From contig DCJK01000024.1 in the NCBI GenBank assembly GCA_002320005.1, positions 45,374-109,373 of the forward strand: 64,000 bases of DNA, given 5' to 3'. Within the stretch, counting starts at the first letter, position 1. The number at the start of each line of letters is the position of its first letter. Under the pieces are notes generated by a model, which saw nothing but the letters and a program-made list of their open reading frames with translations, made no database searches and was not told the DNA's origin. The stretch comes from Firmicutes bacterium UBA1702. Lineage in GTDB: Bacteria > Bacillota > Clostridia > Peptostreptococcales > Anaerovoracaceae. This document shows positions 51,914 to 61,560 of this stretch, piece after piece. The position numbers were made by a program, and so were the translations under genes.

Positions 51914-54900
51914 ATGAAGAGCGAAAAAATGAAAAGAACATTGGCTGTACTTCTCATGTTTGCGATTTTTTTCACTTATCTGCCTATGGAAATGAGCAGT
52001 AGCCGAAACCATGTCTATGCAGCAGAAGAAGCATGGCAAGGTAACGGGACCTCTCCTGATGAGCTTGAGTACGATAGCGACAGTGATGCTTATCTCATTA
52101 GTTCAGGGGAAGATCTTGCAGGTTTCGCACAACTGGTAAATGAGTGGGGAGAATGTGAGGCTAATGCACGGCTTACAGCATGTATAGATCTGGAAGACCG
52201 TGAATGGACACCAATAGGTTCATATGGCAGCTATTACGGAGGAACTTTTGACGGCGACGGACATACTGTTTCAGGACTTATGATGCAGAATGAAGAAGGC
52301 CATGAAGCCATGGGATTGTTTGGCGTTGTGGATGGCGCAACTGTAAAAAACATTACCGTTGAAGGCAGCCTGCAAGACGAGACCAGCTCTGCCGTATATA
52401 TAGGAGGCATAGCAGGAATTGCCCAAGGAAGTACTTCATTTTACAGATGCAGCAGCAATACTGAAATTATATCAGGAGAACAAACATATTCCGGAGGAAT
52501 AATAGGAGCTATTGATTCTTCAGGAACTCTTTCCGTAGAACAGTGCTCAAACCTGGGTTCTGTAACCGGTGGATATGCCGGAGGCATCATAGGTCAGGTT
52601 GGTTCAAGCTGGTGCAACCTTACTGTCACTGACTGTTACAATAAGGGTGACGTTACTGCTTTGTGTGAATATACTTGTGCCGGAGGCATAATAGGATGCG
52701 GCTCCGAAATGGATTACGGAGACAGCTTAAAGAAATTTACCATTAAAGGCGGAATATTTAACACCGGAAATATATCGGGAAGCAGAGGTTATGAAGGCTT
52801 TCAGTTTTTTGGCATGATGTTTGCTACAACATTTTCCAAAAATAATATTGATGCAATTTACTGTACAGGCACCTCATATGACTACGCTGGAAGTTTGACC
52901 AAATATGATATGAGCTCGGATTTCGCTGACTTCCTTGACTGGACAGGTCCGGGATGGGGAAATTATGTTGGAGCTGCTGACGGCACTGCTGTTCTGAGTT
53001 ATCAGGGAGAGAAACATAGTGATGCCCAGGCTGCGACAGATGAGGAAAAAGAAGCCGCTCTGAAAGAGCTTGATACCTACAAATCTGAAGAAAATTATTA
53101 TGCAGAACAGTGGGAAGAAATACAAAAAATCATCTCTGATGTGAAACAATCAGTGATGGAGGATTCAGGTCTTAGTTTATCTGATGTTGAGTCAAAGATA
53201 ACCAAAACTAAAGAAGCTATTGACGCGGTTAAAGATAAAGAATGGATAGATGCTGTCAACAGCGGACTGTCGGATATTGACAATCTCCTGAAAGATAAAA
53301 ATGAAGACGACTATGACACAGAAGATTGGAACAATATCATGAGTTCTGCCGAAAAGGCAAGAAATGACATTAAGAAAGTCACAATACTCAGTTCTATAGC
53401 ATCCATTGTCAGCGATACAGCCACAGCCATCAATAATGTGATGACAAAAGCTGATAAGGCAGCTATTGGAGAACTGAGAAGCAATGCTAAACGAGAGGTA
53501 TCCACATATATAGATGCCATCAATGCGGAGTATGCAGCAGACCTGCTTCTTGTTGAGGACAATGAATATGCAAGTGAATTGCTCAAGAGCAAGCAGGAAG
53601 CCATTGCAGAAACAAAATTTTCGTTATACCTTGATGGGGGAAGTGAAGCATCCAAGGTTGACAGTATGACGCTGAAAAGTGACATTCAAAACTGGATATC
53701 TGAATCGAAAGCAGCTCTTGATGAATACAAAATGGGAGGAAAACTTATTCAGATATCTGATGCCGACGACTTGCTGAACTTTGCCGAACTTGTAAATAAA
53801 AACGGACTTTCAGAGGCGTTCGGTATTCTGACTGATGATATAGATGTATCCGAAAAATCATGGACACCTATAGGAAGCAGCACCAGCAAACCATTTAAAG
53901 GTGTTTTTCTTGGTAACTCCAAAAAAATCAAAATAAATTTCACTCAGAAAGACTATTCATACGCCGGACTGTTTGGTGCGGTAGACGGTGCACATATTGA
54001 AGATGTTACAGTTGAGGGAATGATTAAAGGCATAAATTCCTCAAGTTATGGAACAGCCGGTATCGCAGGCTGTGTATGCGGCAGTGGTACAACTACAATA
54101 AGGAATTGCATAAATGCTGCAGAAATTGTCGGACAGTCCTCTCACGCAGGAGGAATAGTGGGACGCATTGCAGGAAGCTCTGTACTTACCGTTGAAAACA
54201 GCAAAAATACCGGAGCAGTAAGTGCAGCAAGTGCATCTTATGCCGGAGGTATTGTAGGTTGTTCATCAAACTCAACAAAGCTTCTTACTATCAGCAATTG
54301 TGATAACAACGGAACTGTTTCAGGTGCTAAATATACAGGAGGTATTTTAGGATATACGGTTAAAGAAACCCATCTGACCGGATGCTCAAATACAGGTAAT
54401 ATAGACAATACTAAGGGAACTTCCGGAGCGGGCGGAATCGTATGTTATGCCGAAAACACTGATATCAGAGACTGTTCCAACAATGGAGATGTTACCGCAA
54501 AGCAGTATGCGGGAGGCATTGCAGGACAGATAAAAAACAATACAACTATAAACTGCTGTTATAATTCAGGCAAAATTTACTCTAATGACTCCAACGGCCT
54601 GTATTTGGGCGGTATTGCTGGTTCAATTGCTCAGACAGCAAAGGTATCATTCTGCTTTAACAGCGGAGAGGTTTACACAAAGGGATATGGAGCCGGAGGT
54701 ATTGCAGGACAGGTGGCCTACAACGCAGAAACACCGGAAAATGTGTATAATATAGGAGTGGTACATTGTGACCGTACGTGGAAAAATTACGGCAGCGGAG
54801 CTATCGTAGGAGGTTTTGGTAACTCTACGGCGTATGTTCTTAATGATAGCTATTATGCTCTCGAAGGAACTTCAGATGTTCTGCTGTACAGAAATACTGA

Positions 54901-57900
54901 CAATGTTACACCTGATTCTGAGAAGAGCGGCTTCAAAACAGCAGATGAAATAAAAGAGGAAAGCTTCATTCCTGTTCTGAATGACGGACTATTAGAAGGA
55001 AAAGAAGGATTTGTAATATCAGAACTGGGAGTGAATGACGGCTATCCTACCTTCCATTGGGAGACAGATAAAATAAAAGCAAAGCTTTCTGCCATGAAAG
55101 AAGATGCTAAAAATGAAATAAGAAATGGTTATGATCCTGAAGACTATTACATACCGCAGAAAGATCAGGTAAAACAGGCAATTATAGATGCTATTTCTGC
55201 AATCGATGAAATTAAAAACTCTTTAGGCGCTGTAGAACTTACAAAAGCAGAATGGCAGAAAAAAATAGACGAGTACTATACAAAAGTTCAGATTCAGAAT
55301 GAACTGTCAGAGAAGAAAAAGGAAGCCTGCGAGAAACTGGATGAATATTCAGATTTTTCCGGATATAATGACTCGACACTGAAAGAAGTGGAGAATGTTA
55401 AAAAATCCATTGAACTTGCTGTTACAAGCGGAAAAAACGCTGTCAATGCCATAACTCCGGAAGAATATGCACCGGATTTTGATATCGTAAACAAGACCTT
55501 ATCAGAATACGAAGAGCTGATAGATACTCTGTATATGACTGCCGGTGTATGGGATGGCAATAAGGTGGATGATAAATATCAGCCGGATAAACTGGATGGT
55601 GTGTGGCAGATAGAAAACGCTGTTGAACTTGCATGGTACGCGCAGAATATAAATAACGGCTCAAAAATCACACAGAACGCAGTTCTTATCGGAGACATTG
55701 ACTTAGGAAACAGATTATGGACTCCTATAGGCAGCTCTATGAACAACTGGAGAGGTGTTTTCGATGGAAACGGTCATACAGTATATGGTCTAAATATCGA
55801 TACCTCCGGTAATGTTGCTGTAGCAGGCTTATTCGGATATGCAGGCAGTTCATTAGCGATTATTAGAAACCTGACTGTCTGCGGAAAAATTCAGGGTGCT
55901 CCTGAATTGAGTGGCATAGCAACTCAGGGTTATGGTGGAATTGCAGGTGTTTGCCAAGGAACAGTATTCAACTGCGTATCAAGAGTTGACATAATCATGT
56001 ATGAAAAGTCAAGCACTGGTGACGAAAACTATGTTGGAGGTATAGTAGGTAACGGTTCATCTGTATTATATTGCAGAAATGAAGGTTTCGTTAAAGGCCG
56101 CAAGTATGTAGGCGGTATTATTGGTAACTGTAATACATCGGGAACTGTAATGTTCTGTGTAAACGAAGGAAATGTTGAAGGCACTTCACATACAGGGGGT
56201 ATAGCAGGCTGCATCAACAGTTCAGATAAGTATAAATGCGGCTCTGTAATCAGAAGCTGCTGCAACAAAGGTAATGTAAAAGGATCCGGCATAGTCGGAT
56301 ATGCATATGGCGAGTACGAGCGTATATCAAATGTATATAACGTGGGAGAAGTAACGGTAGCCGGAATTATTTCAACAATGGGCACTAAAAATTTAAGCCA
56401 GAAGGATACGATTGCTCATGAGGGAATAGTTTCAAATGCATATAACGCATATGTGGGAACAGGTGCAGGAATAATATCAGGATTCTATCAGGGAAATCTT
56501 GAGAACTGTTATGATCTTGCTGCAATTTCAGGAGAGACAGCAGATACAGAATATACATCCATAGTTCAGTGCAGAGTAATCAATGAGGATCAGCTGAAAG
56601 CTTATGGAAGTGTTCTGGGTACAGCCTTTTGCGATGATGTGAACAATATAAATGGCGGTTTGCCTTTACTCGTATTTGAAACAGATGACAGTGAGACAAG
56701 AGATGCGAAGGCAGAAGCTGTGTCTGAAATCTTGTCTGTAACAGGAAGTATAAGCAATGTTACAAAGTACGGTTCACAGTACGGTGTGCTTAAGGAAACA
56801 GGCACTCTGCATCTGTACAATATTGAAAGCTCAAAGACTGCGGAAGAAGTTAAGATTGCAAAGGAAAATGCATTAGAGGCACTTGCAGCTGTAAAGACAG
56901 AGATTGAGCTTGCAAGAGAAAATGCAATTAAAAAGATGATTGAGCTGACAGATAAAAACGTTTACAGCGCTGAAAATGAAGAAATTGCAGAACAGCTGAT
57001 ATCAGAAGCCGGAAAAGCATTGGAAGCATGCGTTTCTATAGAAAGCATAAGTCCGGTTGAAAAAGAATACACATTAAAATTAGAAGCTATATCCACATAC
57101 ACTGAGGATACTATTTCTGAATTGAATACAGAAAAAAATAAGCTTGCTGAAGATAAGAAGTTAACTTCGGCAAAGGTAAAAGAACTTGGCGCATTGATTG
57201 CCAATGCAGAGAAACTTATAGATCTGGTTCAGAAACAGAAAGAGGAGGGACAAATAAACTCCGAAACAGCAAGAGAAAAAATCGACGATATTTTTGCTGA
57301 AACAAAGAAGGCTTTGACAGAAGCTGCAGAGGAAGAGACTGCACTGCCTGAAATAGAAACAGAAGAATCCGATGAACTAAGAGAAGCAAAGGAAGCGGCA
57401 TATGCCGAAGTGCTGGCAGAAGTATCTGAAGGTCTTGCAGATGATTACGGAGAAAAGCAATGGAAAGAGATTCTTGACATACTGGAAGCAGCCGGGGAAG
57501 ATATCGGCAATGCACAAACACAGTCAGACATCGATGCGGCAAAACAGTCTTCAATTAAAAAGATAAAAGAAATACCTACAGCTGAGAACATTCTTAGAGA
57601 TGAAACTGCCCTGTCAGAGAAGAAGCAAACTGCAAAAAAACAGATATCAGAACTTCTCAAAGAGGTAGAGCTTCTTGCGGAAGAGAACAAGCAGAAAGCC
57701 CTTGATACTATTGAAAATGCTCAGAATGATATTGATGAAGTGAACCTGGAACATTATTCACTTGCTGAAGCTATAGCTAAAGTTGAAGAAATTTCTAACG
57801 AAGCGGCTGAAAAAATAAAGAAACTTGTGGAGGATATCAAGGATAAAACATGGGTGGAAGCAGTTTCCGAACCGATTGTTCAAGACGGAACATATCTGAT

Positions 57901-60025
57901 TTCCACAGCTGAAGAGCTTGCATGGATTTCATCGCAGGTTGCTGATGGAGTAAATTTTGCAGGTAAGAAATTCGTTTTAGTCGATGATATAGATCTGGCA
58001 GGAAAGATGTGGAAATCTATAGGAACAAGAACATCTACCGACAGTAATATATATTTTGCAGGAAACTTTGACGGTAACGGACATAGCATAAAGAACATGA
58101 ATGTTTTATGCAATGAAGGCTCGGCAGGTCTTTTCGGATATGTGAAAAAAGGTAAAATAAACAATCTTACTGTAAGCGGAAGGATTGTATCATCCGGTAA
58201 CACATCTGCAACAAAAGCGGTATATGTTGGAGGAATTGCCGGTTATCTGGAAGATGCAGAAGTTACAAGCTGTGTAAGCAAAGTTGATTTTGTAAGTACC
58301 ATTACAATAGAACAGGCCGGATATTCAAGTGCTTTAAGCGCAGGAGGAATTGCCGGCAAGACAAGTGAAAAGGTATCTATAAAAGAATGTATATTTAAAG
58401 GAACAGTCACAGGAGAATATCTGAAGACAGTAGGGGGAATCGTTGCAGAGGCCAATAATACATCATCAGGTGAGTTGACCGTAAGTGAATGTGCAAATTT
58501 CGGAACTGTTTTCTACGAAAACAGATTCACAAAAAAAGACAGCAGCGGTAACGAAATACTGCCTTTCGGAACAGGAGGAATTGTAGGTATTGCAGACAAG
58601 GGAACTTTAAACCTGTCACATTGTTATAATGCGGGAACTATTCACGGTAATGAGAATATTGGTGGAATCCTTGGATATGCGGGAAGTAAAGATGTCACAT
58701 TGAAATACTCATACAATTATGGCAAGATTACTGCGGAAACCATATATAGAGGAGCCATTACAGGAAAAGCTGTACAAGGAGAATATACGAATTGCCTTTA
58801 TATGCTTCGTGACAGTTCAAGCAAAGCAATGGGCCACATAATTGTCGGAAACAATGTGGAAATTCTTTCCTCTGAAGAACTTTCAAGCAAGGCAATTCTG
58901 GAAGCTCTTCAAGATGGCAACAGTTCGTTTATTGCATCCATCGGCGGTGTGAACAGCGGATATCCTATCTTCATATGGCAGCTTACAGACAATGATATGA
59001 AAGCCGGAATTAAGCTTTACATTAACGACTACCTTGACAGAAATAGCTTTACTGAGCAGCAGTGGTCAGACGTTGAAAAGCTTATATCAGAAGCTTCGGC
59101 AGCAATAGATGAAGCTGATGAACCGGTAGAGGTATCAGATGCATATGAAAACATCATAAAAGAGTTGAATGCTGTCAAGTCACTAATGAAAGCACAAATT
59201 GTCAAAAATATTGAAGCAGTTTCTACAGATGAATATGATAGCGAACTGGCAAAAACCATAAAAGATTATATCGGAAAAACAGTCGAAAGCATTAAAGCTG
59301 ATGATATTTCAGCAAAAGATGCTGAAAGGATTTATGACGAAGCACGTGCACATATCGTTGACATGATAATAAATAACATTGATGAGGAAATAACATCTTC
59401 AAGTGCAGATAAGATACATCAGGCAAGAGATGCCTATGAAAGTCTCTCACAAATTCAGCAGGAGTCAGTTTCCGGATATATGAAATTGGTTCAGGCAGAA
59501 AATACTCAGAGCTCTGACATGAAAACTGCAGAAAAAGCGGTAAAACTCATCGATGCTATCGGCACCGTTACAAAGAACAGCGAACCGGTAATCAAGGCGG
59601 CAAGACAAAGCTTTGATTTACTGACTGCTGCACAGAAAACTTATATATCAGATGATAAAATCAATGCATTGACTGCAGCAGAGACTATGCTCAAAACAAT
59701 TCTTGAAAAAGAAGCAGAGTTAAACAGCAACAACATTCCTGTGTCATACGACAAATATTCAGGTCCAAGCAGAAACTTCCTTTACAACATGCAAAGCGGA
59801 GAGACAGGACAGATTATAGAAGACGCTGTAAAGAGTGTGGACTCTTCAGCAGATAAAAATCTGATAAAGGACGGAACTGTGGTAAAGGAACCAAATAAAG
59901 AAGTTGATAAAGCCGGTTTTGACTGGTCAATACTACCGATAGGTATTGGAATAGTTGCCCTTCTGGCATTGGCATATGCTATAATTTACTGGTTTGGAGC
60001 AGCGAAGAAAAGGAAGAAACAGTAG
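51914..60025 (+). CDS. Giant GLUG-repeat surface protein, C-terminally membrane anchored
   Basis: 2703 residues. The signal peptide ends near VYAAEE (about 39). Four similar modules lie at about 40-355, 613-1053, 1213-1593 and 1979-2359. Each starts like DLAGFAQLVNEWGE, then W(T/K)PIGS, DG(D/N)GHT, GLFG and several GGIxG (GLUG) motifs, about twenty in total, predicting beta-helices. Between and after them are helical, Lys/Glu-rich FIVAR-like bundles with spaced Trp (such as AEQWEEIQKIISDVKQS). The C-terminal helix (about 2673-2697) and KKRKKQ tail anchor it in the membrane. There is no sortase motif. Function is unknown; it is likely an adhesin or scaffold for the neighbouring surface proteins. 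Confidence 0.85.
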   Translation: MKSEKMKRTLAVLLMFAIFFTYLPMEMSSSRNHVYAAEEAWQGNGTSPDELEYDSDSDAYLISSGEDLAGFAQLVNEWGECEANARLTACIDLEDREWTPIGSYGSYYGGTFDGDGHTVSGLMMQNEEGHEAMGLFGVVDGATVKNITVEGSLQDETSSAVYIGGIAGIAQGSTSFYRCSSNTEIISGEQTYSGGIIGAIDSSGTLSVEQCSNLGSVTGGYAGGIIGQVGSSWCNLTVTDCYNKGDVTALCEYTCAGGIIGCGSEMDYGDSLKKFTIKGGIFNTGNISGSRGYEGFQFFGMMFATTFSKNNIDAIYCTGTSYDYAGSLTKYDMSSDFADFLDWTGPGWGNYVGAADGTAVLSYQGEKHSDAQAATDEEKEAALKELDTYKSEENYYAEQWEEIQKIISDVKQSVMEDSGLSLSDVESKITKTKEAIDAVKDKEWIDAVNSGLSDIDNLLKDKNEDDYDTEDWNNIMSSAEKARNDIKKVTILSSIASIVSDTATAINNVMTKADKAAIGELRSNAKREVSTYIDAINAEYAADLLLVEDNEYASELLKSKQEAIAETKFSLYLDGGSEASKVDSMTLKSDIQNWISESKAALDEYKMGGKLIQISDADDLLNFAELVNKNGLSEAFGILTDDIDVSEKSWTPIGSSTSKPFKGVFLGNSKKIKINFTQKDYSYAGLFGAVDGAHIEDVTVEGMIKGINSSSYGTAGIAGCVCGSGTTTIRNCINAAEIVGQSSHAGGIVGRIAGSSVLTVENSKNTGAVSAASASYAGGIVGCSSNSTKLLTISNCDNNGTVSGAKYTGGILGYTVKETHLTGCSNTGNIDNTKGTSGAGGIVCYAENTDIRDCSNNGDVTAKQYAGGIAGQIKNNTTINCCYNSGKIYSNDSNGLYLGGIAGSIAQTAKVSFCFNSGEVYTKGYGAGGIAGQVAYNAETPENVYNIGVVHCDRTWKNYGSGAIVGGFGNSTAYVLNDSYYALEGTSDVLLYRNTDNVTPDSEKSGFKTADEIKEESFIPVLNDGLLEGKEGFVISELGVNDGYPTFHWETDKIKAKLSAMKEDAKNEIRNGYDPEDYYIPQKDQVKQAIIDAISAIDEIKNSLGAVELTKAEWQKKIDEYYTKVQIQNELSEKKKEACEKLDEYSDFSGYNDSTLKEVENVKKSIELAVTSGKNAVNAITPEEYAPDFDIVNKTLSEYEELIDTLYMTAGVWDGNKVDDKYQPDKLDGVWQIENAVELAWYAQNINNGSKITQNAVLIGDIDLGNRLWTPIGSSMNNWRGVFDGNGHTVYGLNIDTSGNVAVAGLFGYAGSSLAIIRNLTVCGKIQGAPELSGIATQGYGGIAGVCQGTVFNCVSRVDIIMYEKSSTGDENYVGGIVGNGSSVLYCRNEGFVKGRKYVGGIIGNCNTSGTVMFCVNEGNVEGTSHTGGIAGCINSSDKYKCGSVIRSCCNKGNVKGSGIVGYAYGEYERISNVYNVGEVTVAGIISTMGTKNLSQKDTIAHEGIVSNAYNAYVGTGAGIISGFYQGNLENCYDLAAISGETADTEYTSIVQCRVINEDQLKAYGSVLGTAFCDDVNNINGGLPLLVFETDDSETRDAKAEAVSEILSVTGSISNVTKYGSQYGVLKETGTLHLYNIESSKTAEEVKIAKENALEALAAVKTEIELARENAIKKMIELTDKNVYSAENEEIAEQLISEAGKALEACVSIESISPVEKEYTLKLEAISTYTEDTISELNTEKNKLAEDKKLTSAKVKELGALIANAEKLIDLVQKQKEEGQINSETAREKIDDIFAETKKALTEAAEEETALPEIETEESDELREAKEAAYAEVLAEVSEGLADDYGEKQWKEILDILEAAGEDIGNAQTQSDIDAAKQSSIKKIKEIPTAENILRDETALSEKKQTAKKQISELLKEVELLAEENKQKALDTIENAQNDIDEVNLEHYSLAEAIAKVEEISNEAAEKIKKLVEDIKDKTWVEAVSEPIVQDGTYLISTAEELAWISSQVADGVNFAGKKFVLVDDIDLAGKMWKSIGTRTSTDSNIYFAGNFDGNGHSIKNMNVLCNEGSAGLFGYVKKGKINNLTVSGRIVSSGNTSATKAVYVGGIAGYLEDAEVTSCVSKVDFVSTITIEQAGYSSALSAGGIAGKTSEKVSIKECIFKGTVTGEYLKTVGGIVAEANNTSSGELTVSECANFGTVFYENRFTKKDSSGNEILPFGTGGIVGIADKGTLNLSHCYNAGTIHGNENIGGILGYAGSKDVTLKYSYNYGKITAETIYRGAITGKAVQGEYTNCLYMLRDSSSKAMGHIIVGNNVEILSSEELSSKAILEALQDGNSSFIASIGGVNSGYPIFIWQLTDNDMKAGIKLYINDYLDRNSFTEQQWSDVEKLISEASAAIDEADEPVEVSDAYENIIKELNAVKSLMKAQIVKNIEAVSTDEYDSELAKTIKDYIGKTVESIKADDISAKDAERIYDEARAHIVDMIINNIDEEITSSSADKIHQARDAYESLSQIQQESVSGYMKLVQAENTQSSDMKTAEKAVKLIDAIGTVTKNSEPVIKAARQSFDLLTAAQKTYISDDKINALTAAETMLKTILEKEAELNSNNIPVSYDKYSGPSRNFLYNMQSGETGQIIEDAVKSVDSSADKNLIKDGTVVKEPNKEVDKAGFDWSILPIGIGIVALLALAYAIIYWFGAAKKRKKQ

Positions 60026-61132
60026 ATGGGGAAAAAGATTTTAAGCACAATAATTGCAGTCGCGTTGTTAATATCGCAGACACTGTTTGTCTTTGCGGAA
60101 AGTCCTTCGGAATGGGAGAAAATGTATCTCAATACCGGGGAGTTCCTTCAGCAGACAGAAGAAACAGCAGTCGGAAGCGTCAACGGTGAATGGAAGGTTA
60201 TAGGGCTGGCTCGCGCCGGCCTTGGCCTTGCCCGGTCTGATGAAAATGCATACTTGAAAGCAGTAGAAACTTATGTGGAAGAAAACATGGATGAAGATAG
60301 CAAGCTGGATCCTAACCGTTCCACGGAACATTCCAGGCTTATACTTGCTCTTACAGCGCTGGGGAAGGATCCAAACAATGTTTCCGGTTATAATCTTCTG
60401 TATGCCCTCGGAGACTTTGATTTTGTGATACGGCAGGGACTTAACGGTCCGATATGGGCGCTTATTGCGCTGGACTGCGGAAACTACGATGTGCCAGAGA
60501 GAACAGACGTAGTAACACCGGTGACAAGACAAGTACTTATAGAGTATATATTAGATAAAGTCTGCGCTGACGGTGGCTGGAATCTCTACGGCGATAAGCC
60601 TGATGTGGACATGACGGCAATGGCTATACAGGCACTGGCGGCATATTATGATGAAAATAATGATGTAAAGTACGCTGTAGACAAGGCATTGGCGGTGCTT
60701 GCAGAAATGCAGGATAGTTCGGGGGCGTTTTATAGTTACGGATCTATCAATCTCGAAAGCACAGCTCAGGTCGTGGTGGCGCTGACCTCACTGGGGATAA
60801 ATCCTGAAACAGATCAGAGATTTATTAAGGAAGGCAACAGTCTTTTAGATGGAATGGCAATGTTTTATATAGAAGGAGGAGGATTCAGTCATTTGCAGGA
60901 CGGTCAGCGTGACGGCATGGCTACTGAGCAGGGCTATTATGCAATGACAGCATATGAAAGATTCCTTGAGGGAAAGACGCCTCTTTATGACATGAGTGAT
61001 GTAAAAGAAAGTCATGATTATAACTATGGCATGATTTTTGTTGTCGCAGCATTATGCATATGCCTCGTGGCAGCAGTTATTTTGCTAAAACATAAGGCTA
61101 GAGTCAAACATCAGGGTGAAAGAGACTGCTAA
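60026..61132 (+). CDS. Membrane-anchored alpha/alpha-barrel protein resembling the transcobalamin N-terminal domain
   Basis: 368 residues. The signal peptide ends near LFVFAES (about 24) and a C-terminal helix (about 337-356, MIFVVAALCICLVAAVILL) precedes a basic tail. The middle is an alpha/alpha toroid with repeated ALTALG, ALIALDCGNY, DGGWNLYG, VDMTAMAIQALAAYY (about 194-208) and STAQVVVALTSLGI. This fold is shared by prenyltransferases, squalene cyclases and cobalamin carriers. The VD-x-x-AMA motif mirrors VDTAAMA of human transcobalamin. It lacks the acidic DxDD motif of cyclases. ATG 60026 directly abuts the GLUG gene stop. It pairs conceptually with the DUF4430 protein. Confidence 0.78.
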   Translation: MGKKILSTIIAVALLISQTLFVFAESPSEWEKMYLNTGEFLQQTEETAVGSVNGEWKVIGLARAGLGLARSDENAYLKAVETYVEENMDEDSKLDPNRSTEHSRLILALTALGKDPNNVSGYNLLYALGDFDFVIRQGLNGPIWALIALDCGNYDVPERTDVVTPVTRQVLIEYILDKVCADGGWNLYGDKPDVDMTAMAIQALAAYYDENNDVKYAVDKALAVLAEMQDSSGAFYSYGSINLESTAQVVVALTSLGINPETDQRFIKEGNSLLDGMAMFYIEGGGFSHLQDGQRDGMATEQGYYAMTAYERFLEGKTPLYDMSDVKESHDYNYGMIFVVAALCICLVAAVILLKHKARVKHQGERDC

Positions 61133-61156
61133 TAAAAGAAACTTTTTACAGTCTCT
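61121..61156 (+). repeat. Hairpin spanning the end of the operon's last gene
   Basis: AGAGACTG (61121-61128) pairs with CAGTCTCT (61149-61156), and an inner TAAAAG/CTTTTTA stem closes on AAA. The outer sequence is the same as the first bases of the nearby IS256 terminal repeats. It may be a solo element end or act as a transcript 3' stem. Confidence 0.5.
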
Positions 61157-61232
61157 CGCTGAACTTAACCTTATTCTGTCTTTAAATAAAAACTTTTGAT
61201 TATTTAATGATCATTGCATATAATAACAGAAA

Positions 61233-61288
61233 ATAGGCTTATTGAATGTCTGCCCATTTTGGCGGATGGGCAATAAGCCTATATTTTT
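61233..61288 (+). terminator. Intrinsic terminator of the surface-protein operon
   Basis: ATAGGCTTAT (61233-61242) pairs with ATAAGCCTAT (61273-61282). An inner TGCCCA/TGGGCA stem continues it after a bulge, and ATTTTTAT follows. It lies 100 nt after the last gene. Confidence 0.85.
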
Positions 61289-61328
61289 ATGTCTAAGTAT
61301 TGAAACATTTTTTTCAATCAATTCCAAA

Positions 61329-61452
61329 ATGGGAGAAAACTTTGGGGAATGCTGTGTCTACCGAGGCGTTTTCTCCCATCATGGTACTTCTCCGACCGAG
61401 AATGGGAGAAAACTTTGGGGATTGCCGTGTCCACTGAGGCGTTTTCTCCCAT
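61329..61452. repeat. Tandem pair of 51-bp palindromic repeats
   Basis: Copies at 61329-61379 and 61402-61452 are each bounded by ATGGGAGAAAAC and its perfect inverted partner GTTTTCTCCCAT. The 27-nt centres differ at only four positions. The 22-nt spacer holds its own TTCTC/GAGAA palindrome. The copies read as strong hairpins. This may be a small dispersed repeat family (MITE- or REP-like). Confidence 0.85.
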
Positions 61453-61514
61453 TCCATCTTCATCGGACAAAGAAGAGACTGTGAAAAAAAGTCTGTAAAT
61501 TTAATTAACTGATC

Positions 61515-61557
61515 AATAGCCTTCTATGGTAAAATCAAATTATCATAGGAGGCTATT
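61515..61557 (+). promoter_or_regulatory. Hairpin hiding the transposase ribosome binding site
   Basis: A 14-bp stem with one wobble (61515-61528 with 61544-61557). Its 3' arm contains AGGAGG, the transposase Shine-Dalgarno, and TTTTT follows right before the ATG. Comparable stems in other insertion sequences block translation from transcripts that enter from outside the element. Confidence 0.7.
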
Positions 61558-61560
61558 TTT

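Noticed and set aside
60026..61132. Reading the alpha/alpha-barrel protein as a squalene-hopene or terpene cyclase
   Set aside because: The protein is secreted and membrane-tethered, is short, and lacks the DxDD catalytic motif and regular QW repeats of true cyclases.
61329..61452. Possible CRISPR array
   Set aside because: Only two units, each a full palindrome of 51 bp with a 22-nt palindromic spacer, and no cas genes nearby.
61242..61484. An 80-codon ORF in the gap after the surface operon
   Set aside because: It consists of the terminator and the two palindromic repeats translated; no ribosome site and repeat-derived composition.
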